Of a stretch of DNA of 64,000 nucleotides, positions 9,157-17,635 are shown piece by piece. The stretch comes from Acidobacterium capsulatum ATCC 51196. GTDB lineage: Bacteria; Acidobacteriota; Terriglobia; Terriglobales; Acidobacteriaceae. The stretch is from positions 744,001-808,000 of the forward strand of contig NC_012483.1 of NCBI RefSeq assembly GCF_000022565.1, given 5' to 3'. Every line of letters starts with the position of its first letter. Position 1 is the stretch's first letter. The notes below the pieces were generated by a model. It worked only from the letters and a program-made list of their open reading frames with translations, was not told where the DNA came from and did not search any database. A program made the translations under genes and the position numbers.

Positions 9157-9411
9157 TTAATCGTTTTTTTTCTTTGATCCGGCCTTTTTCTTTGGGGACG
9201 CTTTCTTCTTGGGTGGCCTGCCACCAGGATCGGGAACATACGCCTCCACATCCTTTCGGCTGACGAATTTCTTTCCCCCAAACTCCAAAGTACGCAGGCG
9301 GCCACGGCGCACTAGGCTTCCTATTGCCTGTCTCGATACACCACGCAGACGGGCAGCTTCAGACGCACTGATCCAATCGCCGGGCGATTCTCCAATTAAA
9401 CTAGTTGACAT
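9157..9411 (-). CDS. small helix-turn-helix (excisionase/MerR-like) DNA-binding protein
   Basis: An 84-residue protein if started at ATG 9411 (a TTG at 9417 is possible). The core WISASEAARLRGVSRQAIGS followed by LVRRGRLRTLEFGGKKFVSR is the winged-helix pattern of excisionase/MerR-like HTH_17 domains, ending in 'RKDVEAY'. The C-terminus is a Lys/Pro/Ser-rich tail. Proteins like this act as recombination directionality factors or local repressors in mobile elements. It is transcribed away from the next gene, sharing a 126-bp divergent space with it. Function beyond DNA binding is not known. Confidence 0.65.
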   Translation of the reverse strand: MSTSLIGESPGDWISASEAARLRGVSRQAIGSLVRRGRLRTLEFGGKKFVSRKDVEAYVPDPGGRPPKKKASPKKKAGSKKKND

Positions 9412-9537
9412 TGACAATATGTTTAGATACTCTTTCTAAGAGTTCAGGTCACGGTTCCACTATAGCCGCGACGACGCACTTCTGTGCGCCCATGCAAATC
9501 CCTGTTTTCAAACAGTTCTCTCTCTCCGAGGTCTGCC

Positions 9538-10284
9538 ATGAAATGGGACTTTCGTCATCATCTGCTCGCTCAGATCGAAATGTTGCGCGGAGACATTTCG
9601 CACGAAGAGCTGAGCAGCCGGTTAGGCGACGTTACCGAACGCTGTCTGGCGCGCTATATCGCCGGAAAGACCTTTCTCAACGACGACGACATCCGGGCGG
9701 TAGCGAAAGCGCTGGGCGTAGACGCGCAGATTCTGGCGCGGGCATGGGCCGCCTCGCTCGGTTTGCGCGCTCCGGATAGGGATGCGGTGAGTTGGATGGC
9801 GAGAAAAGTCTACGGGCAGTGGCAGCAATTTTCGCCCGGGGCAAATCGCGGCGTTCCTTCGAATCCCTCTCCTATGGCCGTGATTCGGGCCAGGTATGCG
9901 GACCGGCTCCCTGTAACGCCTCCACCTCTGTGGCTTGGCGCAAACGCTGACAACCGCAGACGAAGGGACACTCCCGAAAACCGCGCCAGATTCGTTCGGG
10001 CATACGAGATGCTGGTCGATTCGGTTCACGGCGGCATGTCCGCGCGGGACATTGGAGCGATGCGCGGAATCAGCGGCGAACGCGCACGGCAACTGATGGT
10101 GGCCGCTGCTTATGCATGGGCCAGAAGCGAGCGGATCAATCTCTCGGGCAAGCTGGTGCCGTTCAAGAAGGACGCCAGAGCGGTGAAGAACCTCTACGCC
10201 GGGTTGAGGTTCTTCGGTCAGCAGCAATTTCACGAACTCACGGCGAAAGATGCAACTCGGGGACGGCCTCCCCGGAGGAGATGA
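9538..10284 (+). CDS. unrecognised protein with N-terminal XRE-like helix-turn-helix
   Basis: A 248-residue protein; the ATG at 9538 is preferred to upstream starts because the HTH begins there (MKWDFRHHLLAQIEMLRGDI). The segment ISHEELSSRLGDVTERCLARYIAGKTFLN followed by 'DIRAVAKALGV' has the spacing of a Cro/C1-type DNA-binding domain. The middle part is rich in Arg and Pro. A second HTH-like segment, MSARDIGAMRGISGERARQL, lies near residue 170 and resembles a sigma-region-4 or transposase-type HTH. I do not recognise the family. It heads a tightly packed run of three genes in the accessory region. Confidence 0.6.
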   Translation: MKWDFRHHLLAQIEMLRGDISHEELSSRLGDVTERCLARYIAGKTFLNDDDIRAVAKALGVDAQILARAWAASLGLRAPDRDAVSWMARKVYGQWQQFSPGANRGVPSNPSPMAVIRARYADRLPVTPPPLWLGANADNRRRRDTPENRARFVRAYEMLVDSVHGGMSARDIGAMRGISGERARQLMVAAAYAWARSERINLSGKLVPFKKDARAVKNLYAGLRFFGQQQFHELTAKDATRGRPPRRR

Positions 10285-10288
10285 CTCC

Positions 10289-10612
10289 ATGAAAGAGCGG
10301 GCAAATTGGGACAAGGAAACAGCGGACCGCTACAACCAGGAGCTGGACCGCTGTCTCGGCTTGGCGGTGCAGGAGTTTCGGACGGCCAACGGGTTGACTC
10401 AAGGCGAGCTCGCGAAGGCTGCCGTCATGTCGGTCCGGTGGCTCAAGAAGCTGGAGGCCAACCAGCTCACTACGGCGTACTCGATTCGCAGGATCGACCG
10501 GATTGCCTGTGCACTGGGAGTGCCCATCTACGATCTTTTTAAGCGAGCCACCGAAATGGCGGGGCCGCTGCCGCCGTGGCTCGATCAGGAAGGAGCAGAA
10601 GGCGATGAGTAA
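10289..10612 (+). CDS. XRE-family helix-turn-helix protein
   Basis: The ATG at 10289 is chosen because a strong ribosome site GGAGGAG lies 9 bases before it; an earlier ATG at 10250 would overlap the preceding gene. The 107-residue product has a Cro/C1 domain: EFRTANGLTQGELAKAAVMS, then WLKKLEANQLTTAYSIRRIDRIACALGV. It is probably a small repressor, or the antitoxin half of a toxin-antitoxin-like pair, with the overlapping next gene as the partner to test. The DNA-binding call is good; the biological role is open. Confidence 0.7.
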   Translation: MKERANWDKETADRYNQELDRCLGLAVQEFRTANGLTQGELAKAAVMSVRWLKKLEANQLTTAYSIRRIDRIACALGVPIYDLFKRATEMAGPLPPWLDQEGAEGDE

Positions 10613-10871
10613 AGCAAAGCGTGCCATTCTGGCTGTGGAGGAGGTTGTCGGCAAGCGAATCCGCCGGTTGTGCCTGGAGGAGCCCTATCCGCAGGCCCGG
10701 GATGGATACCTGACGATTGAGTTTGAGGACGGAACTTCGCTCTTGATCGAGGTGGGATGCCGCTCCTGCTTCGGCATTACGCATCTTTCCAGAGACACGC
10801 ACGGAGAGCTGGCCCCGGCGAAGATGCCGATGCGGGGGACCATCCGTTCGCTTGCCAGGGGTAAGCGGTGA
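10605..10871 (+). CDS. small protein of unknown function
   Basis: An 88-residue protein whose ATG (10605) overlaps the end of the XRE gene, so the two are translationally coupled. The sequence is mixed alpha/beta, with a hydrophobic strand pattern YLTIEFEDGTSLLIEVGC and a CRSC pair. No known family is recognised. It is not obviously a toxin of the RelE or HipA type. Coupling to a DNA-binding gene suggests a joint function. Confidence 0.5.
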   Translation: MSKAKRAILAVEEVVGKRIRRLCLEEPYPQARDGYLTIEFEDGTSLLIEVGCRSCFGITHLSRDTHGELAPAKMPMRGTIRSLARGKR

Positions 10872-11244
10872 TCAATGGCTCAAACTCAGCTGTCGCGTCT
10901 TTGTTCCAAAGGAACAGGGCAGAGAGAGATTCGCTGGAATATGCACAAATGCTTTGGACCATTCGTACAGGCCCCAAGTCATTGACTTAGCTCCTTGTAC
11001 GCTGCACCCTTCCTAAGGGAGCCAAGCCCCTAGTGGGTGCTACCCCCGCCTTCGCCAGGAAAAGTGCCGCATCTATATGCCGTGTTTCAACGCGCATGTG
11101 AAAAGCAAATTCCGACCCGTTGCTGGCTTCTGGACATGGAAGGACTTAGGCCGTTCCATAAAGAAAGCCGAGATGGGTAGAAGATATCGATCGCGGTCTT
11201 CATCAAGGCCAGTTGCATGACCTCGATGAAGACCAGCGAGCGTT
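10872..11244. other. gene-free stretch at the right edge of the accessory region
   Basis: About 370 bases hold no convincing reading frame, tRNA or attachment-site repeat. The only open frames are short and lack family features. It separates the HTH cluster from the DJ-1/SDR genes and could contain the worn border of the mobile region. Confidence 0.4.
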
Positions 11245-12009
11245 TCAGCGAACGCCTGGGATGCTTGCGAGTCCTTTGGTTGCGCCGGGCAATAGATTTT
11301 CAACCATTGCGATTACCTCGGGAGATGCATTCCGGGGATGGCCGGAATGAAACGGCGGGGCAGGATCATATTCGATGATGAGTTGCGCGAATTCAGCGCT
11401 CGCTCGTCCTTTCAGCTTTTCAGCAACGCGAAGCGCAAAGTCGATGCCTGAGGTTACGCCACCGCCGCTCATGAACCTGCCGTTGTCGTCCTCCGCAAAG
11501 CGATCCGCTACCGGGATAGCGCCATATTCAGCCAGCTTGTTGACGAGGGCCCAGTGGCAGGCACTCCGCTTTCCCTTCAGAATGCCCGCAGCCGCAAGCG
11601 CGAGCGATCCCGTGCAGACTGACGTAACATGCTTGGCGCTTTCAGCCAGACGCCGGATCTGAGCCAGAAACTCTGGCGTCATCGCTGCTGTCATGTCCGG
11701 AGCACCTGGAACCAGAAGCAGATCCGTCTTCTCTATCTCTGCCAGCCGGTCGGTTCTGCCAAACACGACACCGTATTCAAGAGTCACCGGACCACCTTCG
11801 CGACTTGCAAAGCGAATGATTGTGTTTGGTAGCCGATGAAAAACCTCGCTGGGACCGGCAAAGTCCAGTAGTGTCCCACCGGGATAAATGGCAATGACGA
11901 TGTGGAGTGGGGCGACGCTTCTGGACCGCAGAGCTTCGCGGCGTAAATGGCCCGCGCTGGTCGGGTGTCCGTTGGAGGCGTTGCCTTCAAGATTGTTTGT
12001 CACGCTCAT
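11245..12009 (-). CDS. DJ-1/PfpI-family protein, isonitrile hydratase-like
   Basis: A GATase1-like fold protein of about 255 residues. The N-terminal strand HIVIAIYPGGTLLDFAGPSE carries the acidic residue, and TSVCTGSLALAAAGILKGKR holds the nucleophile-elbow Cys, followed by SACHWALVNKLAEYG; this matches isonitrile hydratase (InhA) and the sensor half of GlxA regulators. It may hydrate an isonitrile or detoxify reactive carbonyls. The start is uncertain: ATG 12009, GTG 12003 (better spaced from AGGAAGGA) or GTG 12093. It lies just downstream of the SDR gene in the same direction, probably co-transcribed, and opposite a GlxA-type regulator. Confidence 0.75.
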   Translation of the reverse strand: MSVTNNLEGNASNGHPTSAGHLRREALRSRSVAPLHIVIAIYPGGTLLDFAGPSEVFHRLPNTIIRFASREGGPVTLEYGVVFGRTDRLAEIEKTDLLLVPGAPDMTAAMTPEFLAQIRRLAESAKHVTSVCTGSLALAAAGILKGKRSACHWALVNKLAEYGAIPVADRFAEDDNGRFMSGGGVTSGIDFALRVAEKLKGRASAEFAQLIIEYDPAPPFHSGHPRNASPEVIAMVENLLPGATKGLASIPGVR

Positions 12010-12122
12010 TCCTTCCTGAGTTTTGACCACCTTTGCAAGCGCAGCCAGTTGATCAGATTGACGAGTACCCATGGCGCAGAAAGTGATGCGCACAGAGGAC
12101 CCTGAAACTCAATATTGAAATC

Positions 12123-12869
12123 TCAAAGCTGCGAGGCTCCGCCATCAACAACGAGCTCAGTGCCGACGACGTAAGAGGATTCATCGCTGGCCAAATAGAG
12201 CGCCGCGTAGGCGACATCCTCAGCTTTGCCCATGTGTCCTACCGGAATCTTTTTAGCAAGCTCCTGCTTGATGTTGCGAACGGCCTCGTCAGGCAAGCCC
12301 CACTTACTTATCAGAGGCGTGTTCATTGCACCTGGAGCGATGGCATTAAACCGAATCTTCCGGTCGAGAAACTCGTACGACCAACTGCGGGCAAGCGATC
12401 GCACAGCAGCTTTTGCTGCTGCGGTCAACGAGATGCCATGCTCGCCAGTCTGCGCGACAAACGATGTATTCAGGATGAAAGAGGAGCCCTCGCGCAGGTC
12501 TGGGAGCACCGCCTGAAGCGTGAATACCACACCCTTGACGTTGATATCCATGATTTCGCAATAAAGTTCTTCGCTAATGTCGTTGAGTGGAGATGGAAAT
12601 GCTCGCCCCGCGTTGGCAAACACAACATCCAAGCCACCGAAGTTTTCCTTCACTGTAGCCGCAATTGCTCGCATGTCTTCGATCGATCGGACGTCGCCCT
12701 TCAGAATAAGCGCGTCCTTGCCGAGTTCGGCCCTCACGCGGTCAAATACAGATTCATCGCGACCAGTCACCGCCACGCGAGCGCCTTCTGCAACGAAGAG
12801 CTTCGCGGTTGCAAGGCCAATACCGCTGGTGCCGCCCGTAATCAAAGCTGATTTGTTCTTAAGTCTCAT
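12123..12869 (-). CDS. SDR-family oxidoreductase with altered active site
   Basis: A 248-residue classical-length short-chain dehydrogenase. The start at 12869 follows AAGGAG. The Rossmann motif TGGTSGIG (residues 11-18) and FANAG (NNAG-like) are present, as is the C-terminal SYVVGTELVVDGGA. The catalytic YxxxK is instead TAAAK (Thr149-Lys153), so the proton-donating tyrosine is missing; a Ser remains in NTSFVAQTG. It may bind NAD(P) but have changed or lost catalysis. It is the first gene of a two-gene unit with the DJ-1/PfpI protein and diverges from a GlxA-like regulator, which probably controls it. Confidence 0.85.
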   Translation of the reverse strand: MRLKNKSALITGGTSGIGLATAKLFVAEGARVAVTGRDESVFDRVRAELGKDALILKGDVRSIEDMRAIAATVKENFGGLDVVFANAGRAFPSPLNDISEELYCEIMDINVKGVVFTLQAVLPDLREGSSFILNTSFVAQTGEHGISLTAAAKAAVRSLARSWSYEFLDRKIRFNAIAPGAMNTPLISKWGLPDEAVRNIKQELAKKIPVGHMGKAEDVAYAALYLASDESSYVVGTELVVDGGASQL

Positions 12870-13168
12870 CTTGTTCTCCTTTATTGCCTCGTAATCGATC
12901 AGTGCTAGCGGCGAAAGCACAATCCTGTCTGCACATGCGCCGCGACTTGATCTTTCATGCAGATTATGGAAGACGAGCAGAATGGCGTAAAGGTCGTTTA
13001 TCCCTTAAAACAAGTCATAATACTGCTTGGGGCTAGTGCAAGCGAGCGATCGCCGAACGATTCATTCCACAATGGCGTGATAAGAGGGGTCTATGACATT
13101 TACGTCTCTTGGGAAAATGGGTATTCTCGTCCTTACAATGCTCATCCTTGAGTCAGTCGTTGGCGCAT
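12870..13168. promoter_or_regulatory. divergent control region between SDR and GlxA-like regulator genes
   Basis: About 300 bases separate two divergently transcribed genes, so it must hold both promoters and probably the regulator's binding sites. It is clearly more AT-rich than the surrounding chromosome. I could not assign unambiguous -35/-10 boxes or a repeated operator. The short open frame inside it has no coding features. Confidence 0.5.
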
Positions 13169-14131
13169 ATGTCTAGACGCATTGGATTCTTTGTTTACCC
13201 TGGCCACCAAATGCTCGACCTATCTGGCCCTCTGTGCGTCTTTGAGGACGCGAACCTTCTAGCGGGAGAGGAACTCTATCAAATTCATATCTTCTCCGCC
13301 GAGGGAGGCGTTGTGAGGAACAGTGTGGGCCTTGGCATCGATACATTGCGGATAGGACGACGTAAACTAGACACGCTTATTGTGGTCGGAGGTAAGTTGC
13401 CCAATGAATTCGATCCTTTCATTCTTCGATCACTGCTCGCTCAATCGAAACTCGCGCGCCGAATTGCAAGCGTATGCACAGGAGCTTTCCTACTTGCTCA
13501 AGCGGGCCTGTTAAGAGGAAAGCGAGCGACCACGCACTGGCGATATGCGCACCTTCTAGAAAAGGAATTTCCGCAGACGAAGGTTAACGGCGATGCAATT
13601 TTTGTAAAGGACGGCAACACGTGGACCTCAGCAGGAATCGCAGCAGGGATGGACTTAGCGCTTGCGCTGATTCAAGAGGACCACGGCATATCCCTGTCGA
13701 AGGCGGTCGCCCAGGACCTGGTGATCTATCACCGTCGCCCAGGTGGACAGACACAGTTCTCAGCTCTGGCCGATATGTCTCCAGCAACCGAGCGAATGCA
13801 GCAGATTATCGGGCACATCCGTGAAAATCTATCGAATAGTCTGTCCATGGAAGAATTGGCGGGAGTTGCGCACCTAAGCGTCCGTCAATTTGGAAGAATC
13901 TTCAAAGCAGAGACTGGCGAGACGCCTTCAAAGGCGGTCGAACGAATTCGGGCCGAAGTTGCACATTCACTGGTCGAACAGACAAGTGAACCCGTTGAAA
14001 TGATCGCCGAGCAAGTCGGGTTCAGCGATCCGGAGAGGATGCGCCGAGCGTTCCTGCGAATTTATGGTCATCCACCACAGGCTGTGCGACGCAATGCTCG
14101 AATGGTCATGCGCGCCTCGAGCGAGATCTAA
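13169..14131 (+). CDS. GlxA-family transcriptional regulator (DJ-1/PfpI plus AraC HTH)
   Basis: Starting at ATG 13169, the 320-residue product has an N-terminal DJ-1/PfpI-like domain (IGFFVYPGHQMLDLSGP, IASVCTGAFLLAQAGLLRGK, TTHWRYAHLLEKEF) and a C-terminal AraC/XylS double HTH from about residue 215 (NSLSMEELAGVAHLSVRQFG; VEMIAEQVGFSDPERMRRAF). Members of this family control genes of amine, carnitine or isonitrile metabolism and usually act on an adjacent divergent operon. Here the divergent operon encodes an SDR and a protein of the same DJ-1 family, which is the likely target. Confidence 0.88.
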   Translation: MSRRIGFFVYPGHQMLDLSGPLCVFEDANLLAGEELYQIHIFSAEGGVVRNSVGLGIDTLRIGRRKLDTLIVVGGKLPNEFDPFILRSLLAQSKLARRIASVCTGAFLLAQAGLLRGKRATTHWRYAHLLEKEFPQTKVNGDAIFVKDGNTWTSAGIAAGMDLALALIQEDHGISLSKAVAQDLVIYHRRPGGQTQFSALADMSPATERMQQIIGHIRENLSNSLSMEELAGVAHLSVRQFGRIFKAETGETPSKAVERIRAEVAHSLVEQTSEPVEMIAEQVGFSDPERMRRAFLRIYGHPPQAVRRNARMVMRASSEI

Positions 14132-14510
14132 ATAGAGGCGGAGATCTGCATCTCTATCAGGTGCTGGCTGGATTCTCTAGTCGAAATTCGATTCAAGATA
14201 GGACTGCTTTGGGTCGAATGTCAAGGGGACGCCGGGAAAATGGGCTTCCGTTTTCTATACCTAATGAAAGCAGAGACAATTGCTCGGGAAGTAAATTCAA
14301 TCGTTTCGCCTGGAGATCCCATTTCCCTAATTCCTTGAGCTTTTACAGCTTTGTTGCACTAACAACTTGAAGATGCCACACAATTCTCCTGCACAGTTCC
14401 TGCACAGCCAAAATCCATGTTTTTATCTCTCTCCCAGTCAGTAATTTCCAGAATTCTCTTCACATGGTCGGTATGACAACGGGGTGGGGATGGGGGGGTA
14501 GTCAAAGGAA
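14132..14510. other. intergenic stretch without recognisable gene
   Basis: About 380 AT-richer bases follow the GlxA-like gene. A short tandem-like repeat CCTGCACAG...CCTGCACAG occurs near 14388-14407. No supported reading frame, tRNA or operator was found. Confidence 0.4.
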
Positions 14511-14537
14511 TGCCCGGAATCGTGCGGATTCCGGGCA
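14511..14537 (-). terminator. hairpin terminator after the DsbA-like gene
   Basis: TGCCCGGAATC (14511-14521) pairs perfectly with GATTCCGGGCA (14527-14537) across a 5-base loop, about 20 bases past the stop codon of the minus-strand gene. The following tract on that strand (TTCCTTT) is only moderately T-rich. Confidence 0.65.
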
Positions 14538-14559
14538 TCGCTGTTGGCGGAGGTGGGGG

Positions 14560-15564
14560 TTACTTCGCCGAGGTGGTGTTGCTGTCGAGGTTGAACTGGT
14601 ACTCGATGATCTTCTTGAGTTCGGGGTAGGGCAGCTCGGTCATGGGGACGGGGCGGCCATCGACGAAGAGGGTCGGGGTCTCGTTGACGTTGAGCTCGTT
14701 GGCCAGCTTGAGGTCGGCCTGGACGGCGGCCTTGCCTGCGGGCGAGGCGGCGCAGGCGGCGACCTTGGCGGGATCGAGTCCGGCGGCGGTGACGGCCGCG
14801 TCGAGGGTCTTGGTGCCACCGTCGTTCACGAGGTCATTCTGGTTGGCGAAGACGCTGTCAGCAAACTTGAAGAAGGCGGTGTTGCCACCGATCCTGGTGA
14901 CGCAGTTGCCGTAATCCGCAGCCTTGAAGGCCTCAGGATGCACGTTGACCAGCGGGAAAGGCTGATAGACGTAGCGCGCATTTGGAAAGTCGGCGACGAG
15001 CTTTTTGGCGGTGGGCTGCGCGGCCTTGCAGTGCGGGCACTGGAAGTCGGCGAACTCGACGAGCTCATGCTGCTTGCTGGCGCTTCCCTGCCAGGCGCCG
15101 GTAGCGTCCTGCTGGAGGGTGGCGCGGGCGGCGGCGAAGGGATGCGGGCCGAAGGGGATGATGGAGTCGTTGGCGATGAGGTAGTGGCCGTCGGGCGTGA
15201 CGAAGAAGGTGAGGCCGGCGACCTGCGGGCGGCCCTTTTCCGCAACGAAGATGATGACCTTGCTGACACCGGGCGCGGGCGTCTTGAGGATGCCGTAGAC
15301 CTCATAGGAACGGTTGGTGTCGTATCCCCAGGAGGTCTTGAGGAAGGACTCGACCTCAGCTTTGGTGGGCTGCGCGGCGGTGAAGTTCTTGGGATTGACG
15401 GGCGGCAACTGCGCCTCAGTGGCCGGAGTGGGCGCGCTGGGCGTGGAAGCAGACGGCGCGGCCGGCATGGAGGCCTGGGCCTGCGCGGAGATGGTCAGCG
15501 TGAGTGCGCCCGCCATCAGAATTGCCGGCATGGCGAGGGAGTGCAAGGTACGGCGTGAAATCAT
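14560..15564 (-). CDS. periplasmic DsbA/DsbG-like thiol-disulfide oxidoreductase
   Basis: A 334-residue protein with a signal peptide (MISRRTLHSLAMPAILMAGA, cleavage after QAQA) and a Pro/Ala-rich spacer. A middle segment (about 60-150) resembles the dimerisation part of longer Dsb proteins. The thioredoxin fold follows with active site FADFQCPHCKAA, and the cis-proline loop is ETPTLFVDGRPV. It likely forms or isomerises disulfides in exported proteins. No DsbB is adjacent. A hairpin terminator follows it and a REP-like repeat lies upstream. Confidence 0.85.
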   Translation of the reverse strand: MISRRTLHSLAMPAILMAGALTLTISAQAQASMPAAPSASTPSAPTPATEAQLPPVNPKNFTAAQPTKAEVESFLKTSWGYDTNRSYEVYGILKTPAPGVSKVIIFVAEKGRPQVAGLTFFVTPDGHYLIANDSIIPFGPHPFAAARATLQQDATGAWQGSASKQHELVEFADFQCPHCKAAQPTAKKLVADFPNARYVYQPFPLVNVHPEAFKAADYGNCVTRIGGNTAFFKFADSVFANQNDLVNDGGTKTLDAAVTAAGLDPAKVAACAASPAGKAAVQADLKLANELNVNETPTLFVDGRPVPMTELPYPELKKIIEYQFNLDSNTTSAK

Positions 15565-15684
15565 CGTGAGCCTTTCTGTCTCCTGTGTTGCGTGTTTGGG
15601 AATCTCTGCATCGGTTGCCGGGATACTCCGCAGCAGCGAACAGCTTTTGGTGAGAGTGTAACGTCTCGCGGAACGGCCTGAATT

Positions 15685-15742
15685 CAGGGGCCAAAGCCCG
15701 CTGATGCAATGGACGTTGCGGCACGGCTAAAGCCGTGCCCTG
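15685..15742. repeat. bipartite REP-like extragenic palindrome, copy 1
   Basis: Two neighbouring hairpins: a short one, GGGGCCAAAGCCC, and a longer one, GCACGGCTAAAGCCGTGC, separated by about 20 bases containing TGCAATG. The same order and inner bases recur at 28884-28948. It lies between the nadE end and the DsbA-like gene start. Confidence 0.7.
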
Positions 15743-15835
15743 ATACAAAATAGAGTTTCTTCACAGACTGCAAAACCGCCTTGCTTTTGCGGCTCTTCCT
15801 GCTGTGGCCTTCTCCAGAGATTGCTTGCAATGAGC

Positions 15836-17494
15836 TTACACCTCAACCTTGACGGCGATCGGGAAGCGGCGGCCAAGGCCAAATGCTTTGGGGGTTACTT
15901 TAAGGACGGGCGCGGCCTGCTGACGTTTGTATTCAGCGCGCTCGATCATGCGAATGACGGTGCGGACGGTGGCCAGATCGATGTTCTGCGAGGCGGCGAT
16001 GCGCTCGGCGCTCTCGTAGCGCTCGACGTAGGCCTCGACGATGGGATCGAGCTGGTCGTAGGGCAAGAGGGTGTCGGTGTCTTTTTGATCGGGGCGGAGT
16101 TCGGCCGAGGGCGGCTTGTCGAGAATGGCGTGCGGAATGATCTCCTGCTCGCGATTGAGGTAGCGGCAGAGGGCGTAGACCTGCGTTTTGACGACGTCGC
16201 CGATGACGGCGAGCGCGCCGACCATGTCGCCGTAAAGGGTGCAGTAGCCGGTGGACATTTCGCTCTTGTTGCCGGTGGTGAGCACGAGCGCGTTGCGCTT
16301 GTTGGAGACGGCCATGAGGAGCGCGCCGCGGATGCGGGACTGGATGTTCTCCTCGGTCACGTCAGGCTTGAGGCCGGCGAAGACGGGGGCGAGGGTTTCG
16401 AGGTATTTCTCATAGAGGCCGTGGATGGGCAGCACGTCAAAGCCGATGCCGAGATGAGCGGCGAGCTGGCGGCTGTCATCAATGGAGCCTTGCGAAGAGA
16501 AGGCACTGGGCATGCCGTAGCCGTGGACGTTTTCCGCGCCGAGGGCACGGACGGCGATGGCGGCGACGAGCGCGGAGTCAATGCCGCCGCTGAGGCCGAC
16601 GACGACGCGGGAGAATCCGCATTTGCGCACGTAGTCGCGGGTGCCGAGCGTGAGCGCGTCAAGCAGGGCGGCGGTCTTGTCGTCTTCTGACGGGCCGGTG
16701 ACGGCGTGGAGGTCGCCCTGGAGGGTCTCGGTGTCGAAGAGGACGAGGTCTTCTTCAAAGGAGCGAGCCTGTGCGCAGACGCGGCCATCGGGCGCGAGAG
16801 CAATGCTGGTTCCGTCAAAGACGAGGCTGTCATTGCCGCCGACCTGATTGACCATGACGACGGGAAGATTGTGCTGGCGGGCAATGTTGGCCAGCATGTG
16901 CTGGCGCGTGGTGCGCTTGCCGCGCCAGTAGGGCGAGGCCGAGAGATTGAGAATCACGGATGCGCCGTGGCGGGTGAGCTCTTCGATGGGATCGACGGAG
17001 TAGCGGCGGTGCTCCCAGAAGCTTTTGTCGTTCCAAGCGTCTTCGCAGATGGTGATGGCGATGGACTGGCCGTGGAAGTGGCAAATCTGCTGGTGGCGCG
17101 CGGGCGCGAAGTAGCGCTGCTCATCAAAGACGTCATAGAACGGCAGCAGCATTTTGGACTGGACAAACTCGACATGGCCCTCGCTAAGCAGGGCGGCGGA
17201 GTTCATGACATGCTTGCCGCTGCCGTGGGGCGCGGGCGTGACGTAGCCGCAGAGAACCGCGATGCGGAGAGACGCTGTTTCGTGCGCGATGTGGGCGATG
17301 GCCTCTTCACAGCGGGCGACGAAGGATGGTTTTTCGAGCAGATCGGCCGGCGGGTAGCCGCAAACGGCAAGCTCGGGAAAGATGGCCAGATGAGCGCCGG
17401 CATCGGCGGCGCGGCGCGTGAAGTCGAGGATTTTCTGTACGTTTCCGTGGAAGTCTCCCACGGTGGGATTGATCTGTGCGAGGGCAATCTTCAC
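15836..17494 (-). CDS. nadE: glutamine-dependent NAD+ synthetase
   Basis: A 552-residue two-domain enzyme that amidates nicotinic acid adenine dinucleotide to NAD+ using glutamine. The GTG at 17494 is chosen because the nitrilase domain starts there (KIALAQINPTVGDF). That domain has its Glu (FPELAVCGYP), Lys (VQSKMLLPFYDVFDEQRYF) and Cys (ITICEDAWN). The C-terminal synthetase has the PP-loop GLSGGIDSALVAAIA and the KSEMSTGYCTLYGD substrate loop. Length matches bacterial enzymes of this type. It appears monocistronic, with a strong inverted repeat upstream at 17561-17592. Confidence 0.95.
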   Translation of the reverse strand: MKIALAQINPTVGDFHGNVQKILDFTRRAADAGAHLAIFPELAVCGYPPADLLEKPSFVARCEEAIAHIAHETASLRIAVLCGYVTPAPHGSGKHVMNSAALLSEGHVEFVQSKMLLPFYDVFDEQRYFAPARHQQICHFHGQSIAITICEDAWNDKSFWEHRRYSVDPIEELTRHGASVILNLSASPYWRGKRTTRQHMLANIARQHNLPVVMVNQVGGNDSLVFDGTSIALAPDGRVCAQARSFEEDLVLFDTETLQGDLHAVTGPSEDDKTAALLDALTLGTRDYVRKCGFSRVVVGLSGGIDSALVAAIAVRALGAENVHGYGMPSAFSSQGSIDDSRQLAAHLGIGFDVLPIHGLYEKYLETLAPVFAGLKPDVTEENIQSRIRGALLMAVSNKRNALVLTTGNKSEMSTGYCTLYGDMVGALAVIGDVVKTQVYALCRYLNREQEIIPHAILDKPPSAELRPDQKDTDTLLPYDQLDPIVEAYVERYESAERIAASQNIDLATVRTVIRMIERAEYKRQQAAPVLKVTPKAFGLGRRFPIAVKVEV

Positions 17495-17560
17495 GTGACA
17501 AGTGTATCGGAATCGGGGCGGCGGTTGCGCTGTGCGGGGATTGGGAGAGCTGGGACTCAA

Positions 17561-17592
17561 TCTCAGGGCGTGGCCGAGGCCACGCCCTGAGA
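17561..17592 (-). terminator. perfect 15-bp inverted repeat between cytochrome c gene and nadE
   Basis: TCTCAGGGCGTGGCC (17561-17575) is followed after two bases by its exact reverse complement (17578-17592). It lies about 45 bases past the end of the minus-strand copper operon and about 65 bases before the nadE start, so it probably ends the operon. There is no clear T-run, so it may also be an extragenic palindrome. Confidence 0.5.
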
Positions 17593-17635
17593 CGGACTGC
17601 GGGGATGGGTGCGGGGATGACGCGATCCGTGCCGA

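Noticed and set aside
12957-13151. 64-codon frame in the SDR/GlxA divergent region
   Set aside because: No ribosome site or family features; it lies in an expected promoter region.
14161-14370. 69-codon frame after the GlxA-like gene
   Set aside because: No motif, no ribosome site, AT-rich intergenic composition.
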